64,000 bases of DNA. It comes from Paenibacillus eucommiae (GTDB lineage: Bacteria; Bacillota; Bacilli; Paenibacillales; NBRC-103111). Below, in pieces: positions 36,007-44,797 of this stretch. The notes beneath the pieces were generated by a model, which saw nothing but the letters and a program-made list of their open reading frames with translations, did no database searches and was not told where the DNA came from. Within the stretch, counting starts at the first letter, position 1; each line of letters begins with the position of its first letter. The position numbers were made by a program, and so were the translations under genes. The DNA is taken from contig NZ_JAGGLB010000023.1 of NCBI RefSeq assembly GCF_017874215.1, positions 116,052 through 180,051 on the forward strand, written 5' to 3'.

Positions 36007-36624
36007 CTAGTTATGGACCACATTACTGCATAAATCAAGAAAGTTGTTCAACAGCTGCATGCCGACCGCACCACTTTTCTCCGGGTGGAACTGCATACCA
36101 TAAATATTGTTTCTGCCAACAACAGCCGTTACAGGCTGATTATAGTCGGTAACAGCGATCAGGTCCGCTTCGCTCTCCGGCAGCACATGATAAGAGTGAA
36201 CGAAGTAAACGTACCCTTCCTCAAGTCCGCTAAGCAGCGGGCTGCTGCGCACGAAATTCAGCCGGTTCCATCCCATATGAGGAACTTTGTAATCTCCACG
36301 GAAGCGCACCACTTTGCCTGGCAGCAAGTTTAAGCCCTCATGGCTGCCGTGCTCTTCACTTGTAGTGAACAGCAGCTGCATCCCTAAACAAATGCCAAGC
36401 AGCGGCTTGCCTGATTGCGCATAGCTGATCACTACATCATGCAGGTTCGCTTCGCGCAGATGCTCCATAGCATCTCCGAAAGCGCCGACACCTGGAAGAA
36501 TCGCTCCATCCGCAGCCATAATCTCCTCGGGATCAGAGGTGACCAGCGCTTCGTAACCAAGCCGTTCAACCGCTTTGCTAACGCTGTGCAGATTGCCCAT
36601 TCCATAATCGATAATAGCTATCAT
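36007..36624 (-). CDS. hisH: Imidazole glycerol phosphate synthase, glutaminase subunit
   Basis: A 205-residue class I glutamine amidotransferase. The catalytic Cys is in GICLGMQLLF and the His/Glu in MQFHPEKSG. YGMGNLHSVSKAVERLG is the typical start. GGGGGTG precedes the ATG, which lies three bases after the hisB stop. It feeds ammonia to HisF. Confidence 0.96.
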   Translation of the reverse strand: MIAIIDYGMGNLHSVSKAVERLGYEALVTSDPEEIMAADGAILPGVGAFGDAMEHLREANLHDVVISYAQSGKPLLGICLGMQLLFTTSEEHGSHEGLNLLPGKVVRFRGDYKVPHMGWNRLNFVRSSPLLSGLEEGYVYFVHSYHVLPESEADLIAVTDYNQPVTAVVGRNNIYGMQFHPEKSGAVGMQLLNNFLDLCSNVVHN

Positions 36625-36627
36625 AAG

Positions 36628-37239
36628 TTACAGCACCCCCTTCGTAGAAGGTACCCCCAGTACACGGGGATCGATGGAAGTCGCTTCGTCCAGAGCCCGG
36701 CCCAATGCTTTGAAAATTGCTTCAATCATATGATGCGTGTTCTGTCCGTAGTGAACAATGACATGCAGCGTAATACGTGCTTCAAGTGCAAACTTCCACA
36801 GAAACTCATGAACCAGCTCCGTAGTAAAGCTGCCTACTGTAGCCGAAGGGTATTCAGCGCGATATTCGAAATGCGGACGGTTGCTAATATCAATGATAAC
36901 TTGCGCTAACGCTTCATCCATGGGCACGAACACGCTAGCATAGCGTTTGATTCCTCTTTTATCACCCAAAGCCTCACGGAGCGTATGACCCAGACAAATT
37001 CCGATATCCTCTACCGTATGATGATCATCAATATCAATATCCCCATTAGCGGCAACTGTCAAATCAAAATGACCGTGCTTGGTAAACAAGTCGAGCATAT
37101 GGTTCAAAAAGGGAACATCGGTCTCTAACTTGGAAATCCCCAGTCCATCCACCTGGAAGGTGAGCTGAATGTCGGTTTCATTCGTTTTGCGGGAGATACT
37201 TGCTATACGTTCTGAACGTTCAATCTGCTGATCAGCCAT
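36628..37239 (-). CDS. hisB: Imidazoleglycerol-phosphate dehydratase
   Basis: A 203-residue single-domain HisB with the metal-binding HGHFDLTV, DIDDHHTVEDIGICLG and ENTHH-like QNTHHMIEAIFKALG. There is no fused phosphatase domain, in line with the separate hisJ. It overlaps hisD by eight bases. Confidence 0.97.
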   Translation of the reverse strand: MADQQIERSERIASISRKTNETDIQLTFQVDGLGISKLETDVPFLNHMLDLFTKHGHFDLTVAANGDIDIDDHHTVEDIGICLGHTLREALGDKRGIKRYASVFVPMDEALAQVIIDISNRPHFEYRAEYPSATVGSFTTELVHEFLWKFALEARITLHVIVHYGQNTHHMIEAIFKALGRALDEATSIDPRVLGVPSTKGVL

Positions 37240-38521
37240 GATTATTTCCTTCTTTCTCTAAACGAACTTGAATTGCTCTGGCATGTCCTTCCAAGCCTTC
37301 ATTGCGGGCTAACGTCATAATTTGCTGTCCGTTTGCCAGCAGGGCTTCCTTGCTATAGTGAATTACACTGGATTTTTTGATAAAATCGTCCACGCTCAGC
37401 GGAGATGAAAAGCGGGCGGTGCCGTTCGTTGGCAGCACATGGTTCGGACCGGCGAAATAATCGCCAACCGGCTCGGAGCTGTATGGCCCCAGGAATATCG
37501 CTCCCGCATTTTCTATGCGCGGCAGGTAAGTAAATGGCTCCGCAACCAGCAGCTCCAGATGCTCTGGAGCCAGCCGGTTCACCACGCTGATCGCTTCATC
37601 CAAGCTATCGACCAGCAGGATCGCTCCATAATCGCGAATCGATTGAGCGGCTATGTCCTTGCGCGGCAGCAGCGCCAGCTGACGCTCCACCTCGGCCTGC
37701 ACCTGCTCGGCGAGCTTCCTCGACGGTGTAATCAGGATGGCCGATGCCATCTCGTCATGCTCCGCTTGCGAGAGCAGGTCTGCGGCCGCATAGGCCGCAT
37801 CAGCCGTCTCGTCAGCGATGACGGCGATCTCGCTTGGGCCGGCGATGCTGTCGATATCGACGACGCCGAACACGCTGCGCTTCGCCAGCGCCACATAGAT
37901 GTTGCCCGGCCCCACGATCTTATCGACCGGCGGGATCGACTCTGTGCCGTAGGCGAGCGCTGCTACAGCCTGCGCGCCGCCGACGCGGTAGATCTCCCGC
38001 ACGCCCGCCTCTGCGGCCGCAACCAGGATGTGCGGGTTGATGCCATCCTGCCCATTGGTAGCCGGAGGCGTCACCATGACGATCTCCGGCACGCCCGCCA
38101 CCTGCGCAGGGATGGCGTTCATCAATACGGAGGAAGGGTATGCCGCCTTCCCTCCGGGCACGTACAAGCCGACCCGCTTCAGCGGCCGGATGACTTGTCC
38201 CAGCAGGCTGCCGTCGGCCTGCAGGTCCATCCAGGACGTGCGTTTCTGCCGCTCATGGAACGCACGGATGTTCACGGCGGCTGCACGCAGCGCCGCCACA
38301 AAAGCGGCGTCCACCTGCGCGTACGCCGCCTGCACTTCCTCGTCGGTGACGCGCAGCTCACCGACGCTTACACGGTCGAACTGCTGCGCGAAGCGGCGCA
38401 GCGCAGCGTCGCCCTCCTGCCGCACAGCTTCGATGATGCGGCGTGTGCTTTCATTTTGCTCGGCTGAGCCGTATTCGACCTCGCGGTTTAATGCAAATTC
38501 GCCGGCAGGTATAATCCGCAT
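37232..38521 (-). CDS. hisD: Histidinol dehydrogenase
   Basis: A 429-residue zinc enzyme that oxidises L-histidinol to histidine in two NAD-dependent steps. Motifs: GLYVPGGKAAYPSSVLM, EIYRVGGAQAVAALAYG, KIVGPGNIYVA, SIAGPSEIAVIAD, GAIFLGPYSSEPVGDY and FAGPNHVLPT with the catalytic His. GAAGGAAG precedes the ATG. The middle (about 37800-38420) is clearly GC-richer than the neighbouring his genes; large antisense frames there are products of that composition. Confidence 0.97.
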   Translation of the reverse strand: MRIIPAGEFALNREVEYGSAEQNESTRRIIEAVRQEGDAALRRFAQQFDRVSVGELRVTDEEVQAAYAQVDAAFVAALRAAAVNIRAFHERQKRTSWMDLQADGSLLGQVIRPLKRVGLYVPGGKAAYPSSVLMNAIPAQVAGVPEIVMVTPPATNGQDGINPHILVAAAEAGVREIYRVGGAQAVAALAYGTESIPPVDKIVGPGNIYVALAKRSVFGVVDIDSIAGPSEIAVIADETADAAYAAADLLSQAEHDEMASAILITPSRKLAEQVQAEVERQLALLPRKDIAAQSIRDYGAILLVDSLDEAISVVNRLAPEHLELLVAEPFTYLPRIENAGAIFLGPYSSEPVGDYFAGPNHVLPTNGTARFSSPLSVDDFIKKSSVIHYSKEALLANGQQIMTLARNEGLEGHARAIQVRLEKEGNNHG

Positions 38522-38541
38522 CTCTCATCTTCCTTCCCAAA

Positions 38542-39180
38542 TCATACAAATTTAAGCTCAGGTATAACCTTCTGCAGCTGATCGCATAAATGCTGGATCG
38601 CTTCATTCTTCATCCGATAGCTTACCCTGTTAGCGATTAAACGGCTGGTAATCTGGAAAATTTCCTCCTGCTCCACAAGCCCGTTCTCATACAAGGTTTG
38701 CCCTGTCTCCACCATATCTACAATCCGGTCGGCGAGGCCGATCAGCGGCGCAAGCTCAATGGAGCCATTCAGCTTAATGACCTCCACCTGCTGACCCTGC
38801 TCGCGAAAATATTGCGAAGCCACATTCGGATACTTCGTCGCAACCCGCGGATTGAGCACCGGCTTCCAATCAGGCAGCCCAATTACCGACATCCGGCAGC
38901 GGGCAATCCCGAGGTCCAGCAGCTCGTAGACATTGCGGTGATCCTCAAGCAGCACATCCTTGCCCACAACGCCTATATCGGCCACGCCGTACTCCACATA
39001 AGTCGGAACATCCACCGGCTTTGCCAGAATAAACTCCATCCGTGCAGCCGGAACCGGAATAATCAGCCTGCGCGAGTCCTCGAAATCCTCCGAAATCGGC
39101 AGCCCGGCGTCGCGGAACAGCTTTGCAGCCTGTTTATAAATTCGCCCCTTGGGCATCGCTACTTTTAATATATCGTCCAT
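38542..39180 (-). CDS. hisG: ATP phosphoribosyltransferase, short form
   Basis: A 212-residue HisG of the short type, which lacks the C-terminal regulatory domain and needs HisZ. Motifs: VAMPKGRIYKQAAKLF, VEYGVADIGVVGKDVL and the PRPP loop SIELAPLIGLADRIVDMVETG. It performs the first, feedback-controlled step of histidine synthesis. GGAGGCAGG precedes the ATG. Confidence 0.96.
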   Translation of the reverse strand: MDDILKVAMPKGRIYKQAAKLFRDAGLPISEDFEDSRRLIIPVPAARMEFILAKPVDVPTYVEYGVADIGVVGKDVLLEDHRNVYELLDLGIARCRMSVIGLPDWKPVLNPRVATKYPNVASQYFREQGQQVEVIKLNGSIELAPLIGLADRIVDMVETGQTLYENGLVEQEEIFQITSRLIANRVSYRMKNEAIQHLCDQLQKVIPELKFV

Positions 39181-39204
39181 TGTCCTGCCTCCTATACTTG
39201 CTTT

Positions 39205-40446
39205 CTACTCCCGGTCAAGAACAGCGTCCAGCGCCGGCAAAGCAAGTCCAAACGCAAGCACATCGCTGTACAGATTGCCTTCCACCTGAACCTGCCCGTT
39301 TGGCAGGCGCTTCAGGCCATTTAACAAGCCAGCATCGAGCCCTGACAGGCACGTCACTACCTGGATGCCATCCTCGGAGCGTAGCCCCTGGGCCTTCTGT
39401 AAAGCTTCCTGTCTGCACTCCGCAGTATATACGATTAACGTGGGAAGTGCAGCTTCTATCGCTTCTTGGCTAATAACCTCCAGGATGCGGGTCGTCTTTA
39501 ACGCAAAGCCTGTAGCTGGAGCCGGTCGGCCAAACTGTCCCAGCAAATTGTCGTACCTGCCACCGCTGCAAACAGGAAATCCTAAATCGGATGAAAAGCC
39601 TTCAAATGTCATCCCCGTATAATAGGAAAAATCGCCGATCATCGTCAAATCGATGACTACCTGCTCGCTAACCCCATACGCCTTCAGCACATTCCACACT
39701 TCGCACATATGGCGGATAGCTTCCTGAGCAATTGGATCCTGAGTTACCATGCGGGCTTGCTCGCAAATTTCTTCCCCTCCGCGCAACCGCAGGAAGCCTA
39801 ACAGCTCCTTCTGGACATGCGGCGGGAGCTCCAAAGACTGGATGGCATCTCTATACCCGACATAATCACGGTTCAACAGACAATCCTTGAGCAGCTTCTG
39901 TGCTTCCACATTACCGCCAAGCGTCTCGCGAAACAATCCATTCAAGAAACCGACATGACCGAGCGCAATCTTAAACTTGTTAACACCAGCTGCCTGCAGC
40001 GAAGCGATAGCTAACGCTATAACCTCAGCATCCGCTTCTGACGAACCGTCACCAACCAGTTCAACACCTGTCTGGAAAAACTCGGCATCACGTCCTGCTT
40101 CTTCTTCAATCGCACGGAAAACATTCGAATGATAAGATAAGCGCAGCGGAAATTTATGCTCCTTGAGCAGCGAAGACACGACACGGGCAATCGGCGCCGT
40201 CATTTCTGAACGCAATACAAGCGTCGTCCCTTTACGATCCAATAGTTTAAACAACTTCTTATCTTCTGTGGAGCTGGCGGCCCCTACCGTATCATAAAAC
40301 TCCAAGGTAGGCGTAATGATTTGGTTATATCCCCAGCGTTCCATACATGTGAGCACACTATGCTCAATATTGCGCAGCTTCGCAACAGCCTCCGGCAAAT
40401 AATCCTTAACACCAATCGGCTTTTCAAAAACTTTAGGTTTTGACAA
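39205..40446 (-). CDS. hisZ: ATP phosphoribosyltransferase regulatory subunit
   Basis: A 413-residue class II aminoacyl-tRNA-synthetase-like protein, related to HisRS but without tRNA charging. Visible motifs are YDTVGAASSTEDKKLFKLLD, LVLRSEMTAPIARV (motif 2 area), REAEFFQTGVELVG-like DAEFFQTGVELVGDG and ATGFALKTTRILE. It starts with TTG 40446 behind CGGAGTG. It makes the short HisG active and carries histidine inhibition. First gene of the his operon; the promoter at 40535-40563 lies in a DNA segment repeated at 43065-43149. Confidence 0.95.
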   Translation of the reverse strand: MSKPKVFEKPIGVKDYLPEAVAKLRNIEHSVLTCMERWGYNQIITPTLEFYDTVGAASSTEDKKLFKLLDRKGTTLVLRSEMTAPIARVVSSLLKEHKFPLRLSYHSNVFRAIEEEAGRDAEFFQTGVELVGDGSSEADAEVIALAIASLQAAGVNKFKIALGHVGFLNGLFRETLGGNVEAQKLLKDCLLNRDYVGYRDAIQSLELPPHVQKELLGFLRLRGGEEICEQARMVTQDPIAQEAIRHMCEVWNVLKAYGVSEQVVIDLTMIGDFSYYTGMTFEGFSSDLGFPVCSGGRYDNLLGQFGRPAPATGFALKTTRILEVISQEAIEAALPTLIVYTAECRQEALQKAQGLRSEDGIQVVTCLSGLDAGLLNGLKRLPNGQVQVEGNLYSDVLAFGLALPALDAVLDRE

Positions 40447-40486
40447 AACGTATCACTCCGAACCTATATTCTTCAAGTTATTTTCC

Positions 40487-40571
40487 ATTCGCTTTAGCGC
40501 GATACCATACTACCAAAATAAAGAATGTACGGTAATTTTAACATGTAACCTATGGAGCGTCAACGAATTTC
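40487..40571 (-). promoter_or_regulatory. hisZ promoter inside an 85-bp module (copy 1)
   Basis: Minus-strand promoter TTGACG-17-TAAAAT (40535-40563), then a conserved downstream stretch with GGTAGTATGGTATCGCGC and a small hairpin CGC-N4-GCG. The whole 85 bp matches 43065-43149 without gaps, with 71 identical positions by my count. The hairpin changes in a compensatory way between the copies (CGC/GCG against CAC/GTG). It ends 41 bp before the hisZ start. A shared operator or leader structure is likely. Confidence 0.65.
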
Positions 40572-40593
40572 TAGCGAATTCCTGTCTCTCACA

Positions 40594-41285
40594 CAAGAAA
40601 AACACCTTGCGGAGTCCTTTGAAGTACGAGTTCGTGACGTAGGTGCGTTACGGGAGGGAAGGGCTGTGGGCTCCAGCCGCTGTTAAAAATTTGTTCCCTT
40701 GAATGGTATAAATGAGGAGGTAGGAACAAATCTTTAAAGGCGGACGCTATCGCTCTTCCACTCACAGCCCTTCCCTCTCTTTTGCTACAATCACACGAAT
40801 TACACGAACACCAAGCTCAAACGGACTGCCAACAAGGGTCTTTCTCTTGATTGGAGGGGATTTCCCCGCGGGCCAAGCCGCTGGGACTGAAGAACGGCCC
40901 CATCAGCGCGCACAACAGAGAGGATCTCCTACTTAACGATGTTTTTCATCACTAAAAGCACCAGCTTCTCTCCACATCCTTCTTTAACGATGAAAAACAT
41001 CGTTAAAATCCCTTTTATCCACCCAGAAAGCCCATCAGGCCTGTTTTAACGATGAAAAACATCATTAACGTGACCGATCGACCTGGAAACACTAACTTTA
41101 ACGATGATTTTCATCGTTAAGTGCAGCACACGTTCCATTCAGGAGACAACATCCCTTCACTCCCAGCTTCAAATTACCGAACCTGCCACACTCAAACGGA
41201 CTGCTAACAAATCCAGCAGAATCCAGCAGATGCCAACGGAGGTTGCATTCTGAGGGAAGGGGATAGTGGCGATAGGGAAAATCTA
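40594..41285 (+). repeat. Dispersed structured repeat, copy B (full)
   Basis: Landmarks in order: CACCTTGCGGAGTCCTTTGA; long arm GGGAAGGGCTGTGGG (40656-40670) pairing with CTCACAGCCCTTCCC (40761-40775); inner arm TTAAAAATTTGTTCC pairing with GGAACAAATCTTTAA; ACACGAACACCAAGCTCAAA; then four hairpins of the TTTAACGATG/CATCGTTAAA kind (near 40932, 40983, 41045 and 41098); and a right-end motif GGGATAGTGGCGATAGG at about 41260. No gene is supported between hisZ and the ZIP gene. Confidence 0.8.
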
Positions 41286-41453
41286 TGCTTCCTTTCTGAT
41301 CCCTTGGAGATTAAATGGAAATTCCGGTTACTTTATCACTGCAAAGCTGCACTACACGATAGTCGCTTTTACTCCAGGCATCCCCCAAAGACCTATACTT
41401 TCTAAAAAAACCACAAATAAAGCACACCGTTCCCTGAGGAAACCATGCGCTTA

Positions 41454-42185
41454 TTATCCAAAAATATAACTGATATAAACCATGATAAGCATCCCGAAAA
41501 TAAAAGAATACGTAGAAGGCCTCTCGTGTCCATGCGCATGACTTTCCGGAATCAATTCTTTATACACGATAAATATCATCGCACCTGAGGCAAAGGCAAG
41601 CCCGTATCCAATTAATGCTTCTATGTAGCTCGCGGCAAAAAATCCAATGATAGCCGATACTACTTCCACCAGGCCGGTAAGGGCAACGATAAGAAACATT
41701 TTCAGCTTACTGACTCTTGAGTTTAAAAGAAAAACCGCTAATATTAAACCCTCCGGCATGTTCTGGGCACCGATGGCAATTGCTACCATTGGCCCTAAGG
41801 CATCATTTTGGCTGGCATAGCTAAACCCCGTACTCAGGCCTTCAGGAATATTGTGAATAAACAATGCGATAATGACAAGCAAGGACTTAGCATCAAAGGA
41901 GCTGATTCCAGAGTCATTCTCAACATCAATATGTGAAATGTTCTTTTCTATCAGATCCAGGACAGCAATTCCAATAATAAAGCCGATCGTCAGCGCCATA
42001 ATGCCGGATTCTTTTATAGCCTGGGGCATTAGCCCGAAGGTTGAAGCGGAAACCATGATTCCCGCCGTAAACGCAATTAGAATATCCTTCCATTTTTCGG
42101 AAAGACGCTTTACGAACAGTAGAGGAATCGCTCCCAGCATAGTTGCCATCGCAGAAATAAAGCTTCCAATTATAGCTGTCTCCAT
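41454..42185 (-). CDS. ZIP-family metal transporter
   Basis: A 243-residue, eight-helix transporter. The two signature sequences are LFIHNIPEGLSTGFSYA (helix 4) and GAQNMPEGLILAVFLL (helix 5), whose His, Asn and Glu residues form the binuclear metal site. ATG 42185 follows AGAGGGG; a longer frame to 42212 adds nine poor residues. A small HAHGHE stretch near residue 220 could bind metal. It likely brings in zinc or a similar divalent ion. It lies alone between repeat copy B and a 13-bp tandem repeat, interrupting the yvoF-his neighbourhood seen in B. subtilis. Confidence 0.9.
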   Translation of the reverse strand: METAIIGSFISAMATMLGAIPLLFVKRLSEKWKDILIAFTAGIMVSASTFGLMPQAIKESGIMALTIGFIIGIAVLDLIEKNISHIDVENDSGISSFDAKSLLVIIALFIHNIPEGLSTGFSYASQNDALGPMVAIAIGAQNMPEGLILAVFLLNSRVSKLKMFLIVALTGLVEVVSAIIGFFAASYIEALIGYGLAFASGAMIFIVYKELIPESHAHGHERPSTYSFIFGMLIMVYISYIFG

Positions 42186-42298
42186 CTTGATTACCCCTCT
42201 GAATATCAGCAAGTCTCTATACGGTACGTTTGTCCATTCTATAATAACTATGCCTTGTCCCGCAAAGATTATTCCTTGTCAACCAAAATTCCTGGTTA

Positions 42299-42449
42299 GA
42301 TATGGCTGCTTAGATATGCTGTTTAGATCTCCTGTTTAGATCTCTTGCTTAGGTCTCCTGCCTAGATCTCCTGCTCATGTCTCCTGCCTAGATCTCCTGC
42401 TTATGTCTCCTGCCTAGGTCTCCTGCTTTGGTGTCCTGTTTAGACGTCC
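42299..42449. repeat. 13-bp tandem repeat (about 11 units)
   Basis: About eleven units of the pattern GATCTCCTGCCTA with variation at the first two and last four bases. The array lies between the acetyltransferase stop (42454) and the ZIP gene start (42185) and is non-coding. Copy number is likely to vary between strains. Confidence 0.85.
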
Positions 42450-42453
42450 GGTT

Positions 42454-42939
42454 TTACTTTCCTTCCCTGATCACCTGAAGAGGATTCCCCGCTACGAAGC
42501 TATGGGCCGCTACATCCTTATGAACCACAGAACCAGCGCCAATAATGGCATAATCACCAATTGTTACCCCTGGCAAAATCGTCGTATTCGCCCCAATCAT
42601 GACATGAGAGCCTATATGAACCTCGCCTAAGCGATACTCTTGGATCAAATACTCATGTGCCAGAATGGTCGTATTGTATCCGATAATCGTATTGCTTCCG
42701 ATGTGAATTTTTTCCGGAAAAAACACATCTACCATCACCATCAGCGCAAATGCGGTATTGTCCCCAACCTTCATGCCGAGCATTCGGCGGTATATCCAAT
42801 TTTTGAAGCGCAGCGAAGGTGAATAGCGGCTAATTTGAATCCAAATAAAGTTCCGAAAACCCTTCCACCTGCTAACAGTGTGATAAATCTGCCATAGTGC
42901 ATTCGATCCTTCAACAGGATATTTATCCGTTCTTCTCAT
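42454..42939 (-). CDS. Hexapeptide-repeat acetyltransferase, YvoF-like
   Basis: A 161-residue left-handed beta-helix acyltransferase. Hexapeptide repeats are seen in VGDNTAFALMVMVDVF, IHIGSNTIIGYNTTILAHEY, VHIGSHVMIGANTTILPGVTIGD and YAIIGAGSVVHKDV, ending with the FVAGNPLQVIRE closure. AHEY contains the conserved catalytic-type His. In B. subtilis yvoF lies directly between ppaX and hisZ, and this gene keeps a place near hisZ, so I read it as the YvoF equivalent. It likely O-acetylates a sugar; the acceptor is unknown. Its promoter region shares an 85-bp module with hisZ. Confidence 0.85.
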   Translation of the reverse strand: MRRTDKYPVEGSNALWQIYHTVSRWKGFRNFIWIQISRYSPSLRFKNWIYRRMLGMKVGDNTAFALMVMVDVFFPEKIHIGSNTIIGYNTTILAHEYLIQEYRLGEVHIGSHVMIGANTTILPGVTIGDYAIIGAGSVVHKDVAAHSFVAGNPLQVIREGK

Positions 42940-43064
42940 CCCTTATAATCCATTCGAATCGTCCTGTTCATATTTGGCCCCTTATATTGTAATTGATCCA
43001 TTCTTGGAACTGATCCAAACTGATCCATTAATAGTTAATATTCATTTACATTCATTTAACACTC

Positions 43065-43149
43065 ATTCACTTTAGTGCGATACCATGCTACCAAATTAAA
43101 GAACTTATGATTATTTTAGCATGTAACACTTGGAGCGTCAATGAATTTC
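43065..43149 (-). promoter_or_regulatory. Acetyltransferase promoter inside the 85-bp module (copy 2)
   Basis: TTGACG-17-TAAAAT on the minus strand, followed by GGTAGCATGGTATCGCAC and a CAC-N4-GTG hairpin. It is the second copy of the segment at 40487-40571 and lies about 125 bp upstream of the acetyltransferase start. Confidence 0.6.
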
Positions 43150-43216
43150 CGACTCTTCCTGGACTGTACATCCTGTTTATCACGCACAAATCAAAGCGGC
43201 TATAAAGCTTGAAATA

Positions 43217-43256
43217 TTAAATATTTCCTTAACATAAAGCGGCTATTCCGTTAACA
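43217..43256 (+). promoter_or_regulatory. Pho-box-like direct repeats
   Basis: TTAAAT (43217), TTAACA (43229) and TTAACA (43251) lie at 12 and 22 bp distances, close to the 11-bp period of PhoP boxes in B. subtilis (TTAACA repeats); the repeat expected at about 43240 is not recognisable. The position about 115 bp before the first gene of the pst cluster supports phosphate control. The match is partial. Confidence 0.45.
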
Positions 43257-43369
43257 AAAGTATGGGATTATGTGAGTAAGACAGCAATTGTTTGGTTTTG
43301 GGGAGGGATACAAAGCAGCAGTGATGATTGTCCGTTTCACATTAAAACAAAGATCAGGACGGGTGAACC

Positions 43370-44773
43370 ATGAAAAGTAAATTATTGAACAGCTTTCTAG
43401 TTTTAAGTGTGGCATCTGCGATTTCTATTGGCGCGGCTGGCGCAGCAGGTACAGAGGCAGCGAAAGAGCCGATCACTGTAACAACCCTGAGCAAAGAAGG
43501 CAAGCCTTTTAACGTTAGAACTGTACATAACCACAATGCAACGCTTTATTCCGTCCGCGATCTGGCGGCAGTCATGGGGGCTTCAGTCCAATATTCAGAT
43601 GCTACCCGCACCATCGAACTGACGGCAGATAATCGTGTAGAACTATGGGCGGACTCCCCCACATACACAGTAAATACCAAGGAATTTACTTATTCGAGCG
43701 TTCCCCAGAATGTAGATGGCTCCGTCTTTGTTGAGCTCGAGAAAACGATCGAAGCAATCGGAGGCAGCGTAATTACCGACGATTCGGGAGTAAAAACGAT
43801 CAACACATTGCAGCTGCTCAGCGGTACTTTCAGCAACCCTCGTTGGGTCGGCGAAGACAGCATCATAGCTGTTAAGGAAGACAGCGAAAATAATCTTTAT
43901 AAAATTAATCCGAAGACTTTAAAAAGCGAGCTTCTCTCCAACGATCCCAACGCTGCAGGGCTAATCGTATCTCCAGATGGTGTTTATGGAGCTTATACAA
44001 ACGACAAAGCCGAGCTAGTATTAATGAATTTGGAAAACGGCGCTGCTTATAAGCCCAGCAAAGATACATCCTTGAAAACCGACTTAGTCTGGTCCGCAGA
44101 CAGCAAGAAAATTTATTTCATTCAAGGGGATAATCAAGACAAAATCGCCTATCTGAATATCCAAACCAAAGAAATCATCAAGCTTTTGGAAGATAAAGTG
44201 AATTACAAATCCGAGCTGCGCGTGTCCTCTGATGAAAAAAAGCTGCTTTACATTGTAAATGTAACGGGTGCAGCTAAAAACGACAGCAACAGCACAGAAG
44301 AATCACTATCCATTGATTTTTCCGGCGCGGGTACACAACTATTTGAGTTTGACACCACAGTTAAAGATGCCAAGCCAAAAAAATTGGCTGCTGGCAGTGA
44401 CAACAAGCTGTATGTGAATATATTGAGCAGCGGCCAGGCGATTTATGTAAGCTTCGAGACCGAAGGTTTAAATCAGAGCGGCTCTTTAAAAATGATCGGA
44501 GCTGACCTTGCAGCCACAAACTTGGTTTCCGATTTGGATGTAGACTTCAGTGCGTTGACGAATTCCGGCCAAATCGTAGTGTCAGGAAAAGATTCAAGTG
44601 ATGATACCGTTGTATCTATCGTTAGTACTACTGGTACAAAAACTCCTATTTTCAAAACTAAAGAAGACATTTCTGAAATTATCGTATCAGGAGATGGCAC
44701 TAAAATAGTCGGCATTGCAGACGGGAAAGTCGTCTTCATTCACAATGACAGCATGGCCGAGCTAACTAAATAG
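43370..44773 (+). CDS. Secreted stalk-domain protein with beta-propeller-like C-terminus
   Basis: A 467-residue exported protein. The signal peptide is KSKLLNSFLVLSVASAISIG with cleavage near AGAA. Residues about 35-155 form stalk (copper amine oxidase N-terminal-like) repeats: LYSVRDLAAVMGASVQYSDA and VFVELEKTIEAIGGSVITDD. The rest shows repeating beta-propeller segments like those of TolB/WD40-type proteins (LIVSPDGVYGAYTNDKAELV, LVWSADSKKIYFIQGD, RVSSDEKKLLYIVN, VSGDGTKIVGIADGKVVFI). It is the first gene of a unit with pstS 24 bp downstream and probably under the Pho-box-like site, which suggests a surface role during phosphate limitation. No enzyme motif is seen. Confidence 0.75.
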   Translation: MKSKLLNSFLVLSVASAISIGAAGAAGTEAAKEPITVTTLSKEGKPFNVRTVHNHNATLYSVRDLAAVMGASVQYSDATRTIELTADNRVELWADSPTYTVNTKEFTYSSVPQNVDGSVFVELEKTIEAIGGSVITDDSGVKTINTLQLLSGTFSNPRWVGEDSIIAVKEDSENNLYKINPKTLKSELLSNDPNAAGLIVSPDGVYGAYTNDKAELVLMNLENGAAYKPSKDTSLKTDLVWSADSKKIYFIQGDNQDKIAYLNIQTKEIIKLLEDKVNYKSELRVSSDEKKLLYIVNVTGAAKNDSNSTEESLSIDFSGAGTQLFEFDTTVKDAKPKKLAAGSDNKLYVNILSSGQAIYVSFETEGLNQSGSLKMIGADLAATNLVSDLDVDFSALTNSGQIVVSGKDSSDDTVVSIVSTTGTKTPIFKTKEDISEIIVSGDGTKIVGIADGKVVFIHNDSMAELTK

Positions 44774-44797
44774 AAGCCAAAAGGAGACTAACTACTC

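Noticed and set aside
37439..38467. A 342-residue frame antisense to hisD
   Set aside because: GC-rich third positions of hisD create it; it has no family resemblance and hisD is clearly the real gene.
40497..40515. TGGTATCGCG in the hisZ leader resembles the T-box core TGGTACCGCG
   Set aside because: It lies only about 20 nt after the expected start site, so no specifier stem or antiterminator can precede it; a T-box riboswitch is not supported.
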